From positions 1 to 7,089 of the forward strand of contig JAEZUM010000078.1 of NCBI GenBank assembly GCA_023421075.1: 7,089 bases of DNA. Reading direction: 5' to 3'. Origin of the DNA: Bacillota bacterium. Lineage in GTDB: Bacteria > Bacillota > Clostridia > Lachnospirales > Lachnospiraceae. This document shows, piece after piece, positions 5,734-7,089 of this stretch; position 1 is the stretch's first letter; each line of letters opens with the position of its first letter. Under the pieces are notes generated by a model. The model saw only the letters and a list, made by a program, of their open reading frames with translations. It was not told the DNA's origin and did no database searches. The translations under genes and the position numbers were made by a program.

Positions 5734-5794
5734 CCGGAACCGACCCTGAAAAGTAGTACAAAAAACCATTAGAAATTAGTGCATTATTGCGAAA

Positions 5795-5823
5795 CTGTCA
5801 CTGGCATTATTTAGCCATATACA
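5795..5823 (+). promoter_or_regulatory. Possible weak promoter with a dyad for the rightward gene
   Basis: CTGTCA (5795-5800) and TATACA (5818-5823) are 17 bp apart, each matching 4 of 6 consensus bases. The spacer carries TGGC-N8-GCCA (5802-5817). It is the only reasonable pair I found in front of the rightward gene, and both parts are weak. Confidence 0.3.
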
Positions 5824-5884
5824 AATCATAGAAAAAATGACAAAATAAATTATTATCTTATGCGAAATGATAAAGGAGGCATAT

Positions 5885-7089
5885 ATGAAAAGCAACGGAA
5901 TAAAGCGTGTCCGAGTTGTACTCATCCTTCTGTTCCTAATCATAATCCTGATCGGTGGGTATACAGCTTATGCAAATAAGGATTCATTGATCAACAGCTA
6001 TTACCTGATCACCAAAAGTCCTTCCGCCTATTATACTTATATCGAGCAGTACGGCTTATACCGACTTCTTTCCGCCGATACAAGGGAATCAGAGTATTCG
6101 AATAATGGTCATACTTATAATATCTCCTCCGAGATGACCTTCCATCATAAGGAGCTTGATTCCGCTCTGGATACCATACTTGATACCAATCTGACAGACC
6201 TTGAGAATGCCCTTGGTATCCCCTTCGAACGGATCCGCTTCGATCTGTTGTTGGCCTCGAATGGTACGATGTATAACAATACGGCAAGTATTCTACTTAA
6301 CGATACAAGCCTGATCTCAGCACAGCTCTTCCTGAATCAAAAGGACCGAGTACTATCTCTTCGGATGCCTGAGCTAAGTGAGGCATCTCTGACAAAAGTG
6401 TTCAGAGATGATATCCCGTCACAGTATATTGATGAAACGCAAAGTAAGCTCCGGTATCAGGAACGGATGAAACGGATTGCCGCCAGATATACGGACCTTT
6501 ACTTCAGCCGTTTAGGTAATGTAACACTCGATAAGCAGGTTCCCCTCACCATGGATTCCATCGTTACAAAAACCAACCTACTTACCATACGCTTCACGAA
6601 GGAAGAAGCAAAGGAATTGTATCTTGCCTTTTTTCGGACCGCAAGGGCCGATGAAGATATCCTCGCTATGTTGCCCTCTTTTTATGTTACCGAAGAGCAA
6701 TATCGACAAGCGTTAGGTAAGTTAGAGCAGCTGGTGAACATTAATCTGGAGAATACTCCACCGGAATCGACTCTGCAAATGAAGCTCTATGTGGATCATA
6801 AGGGGCACATTTTAAGCCGTGAGATTACAAGCTTTGGATTATCAGCCCTCGGGTATACCTTCCTACAGGATAAGGATTACCGAGAATATGAAGTTCATTT
6901 GTCGCATGCAGCTACCAACCACCGCCTTCGGATCAACGGTAAGAATAGAAGGCTCGGGACTGCAAACCAAGGTAAAATGACTCTCCGCCTTAATGCTCCT
7001 TCCATAACCGCTTCTCCGGAGCTTACCCTCGATATTACTTATGAGGATCTGCAAAGCATTATTCATGATGGCAATAAGTACCTAGAAGG
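5885..7089 (+). CDS. Membrane-anchored or secreted protein of unknown function (cut by window edge)
   Basis: The reading frame is open from ATG at 5885 to the window end (401 codons plus 2 bases, no stop), so the C-terminus is missing. AAAGGAGG (5872-5879) sits 5 nt before the ATG. The N-terminus is basic (KRVRVV), then one hydrophobic helix (about residues 11-25) and AYA at 28-30, which could be a signal-peptidase site or just the end of an anchor. There is no lipobox cysteine. The rest is polar, with alternating strand-like stretches (FDLLLASNGTMYNNTASILL, ISAQLFLNQ, LTLDITYEDL) and a motif LRMPELSEASL near 155. This suggests an extracytoplasmic, beta-rich protein. I do not recognise the family; Clostridia have many such anchored DUF proteins. 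It is divergent from cellobiose phosphorylase across a 221-bp gap, which does not by itself link their functions. Confidence 0.85.
   Translation, partial: MKSNGIKRVRVVLILLFLIIILIGGYTAYANKDSLINSYYLITKSPSAYYTYIEQYGLYRLLSADTRESEYSNNGHTYNISSEMTFHHKELDSALDTILDTNLTDLENALGIPFERIRFDLLLASNGTMYNNTASILLNDTSLISAQLFLNQKDRVLSLRMPELSEASLTKVFRDDIPSQYIDETQSKLRYQERMKRIAARYTDLYFSRLGNVTLDKQVPLTMDSIVTKTNLLTIRFTKEEAKELYLAFFRTARADEDILAMLPSFYVTEEQYRQALGKLEQLVNINLENTPPESTLQMKLYVDHKGHILSREITSFGLSALGYTFLQDKDYREYEVHLSHAATNHRLRINGKNRRLGTANQGKMTLRLNAPSITASPELTLDITYEDLQSIIHDGNKYLE

Noticed and set aside
6009..6287. 92-codon minus-strand ORF inside the rightward gene
   Set aside because: It is antisense to a long open frame with a good ribosome site and signal segment; low-complexity Tyr/Arg/Ser composition.

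Overview
The window looks like chromosome of a Gram-positive, low-to-moderate GC anaerobe of the Clostridia, most likely a plant-polysaccharide-using Lachnospiraceae-type species. This is inferred from gene content. Genes have strong AAGGAGG-type ribosome sites, the infC-rpmI translation operon has a Firmicutes-style attenuated leader, and the 812-residue cellobiose phosphorylase closely resembles the clostridial enzyme as I remember it.

Layout. Everything up to about 5.7 kb is on the minus strand. At the left edge is rpmI (L35, cut by the window end), preceded by infC (IF-3). infC appears to start at an in-frame ATT codon at 686, not at the ATG at 674. Upstream lie a leader with an intrinsic terminator (about 760-787) and a near-consensus promoter (942-970). 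Next is an ECF-transporter substrate-binding (S) subunit (1015-1638). It has a roughly 320-nt untranslated leader holding a terminator (1724-1778), a folded 5' domain and a near-duplicate of the terminator's 3' arm. That arrangement is what an attenuator or riboswitch looks like, and I do not recognise its class. A CPBP-family membrane protease with a TTG start follows (2097-2933), with its own promoter (3021-3049). Two terminator hairpins and a 40-bp tandem repeat separate it from cellobiose phosphorylase (3225-5663), which has a good promoter at 5705-5733.

The last gene (5885 to the right edge) is on the plus strand, divergent from the phosphorylase. It encodes a membrane-anchored or secreted protein of unknown function and is cut by the window end.

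The genes do not form one pathway: they are a translation operon, a vitamin-type transporter subunit, a membrane protease and a cellobiose-catabolism enzyme, each with its own promoter. The regulatory DNA is the richest part. At least two leaders show mutually exclusive RNA pairings. The leader of the ECF gene is the best candidate for something not yet described. I saw no tRNA, rRNA, CRISPR array, insertion sequence or prophage gene.
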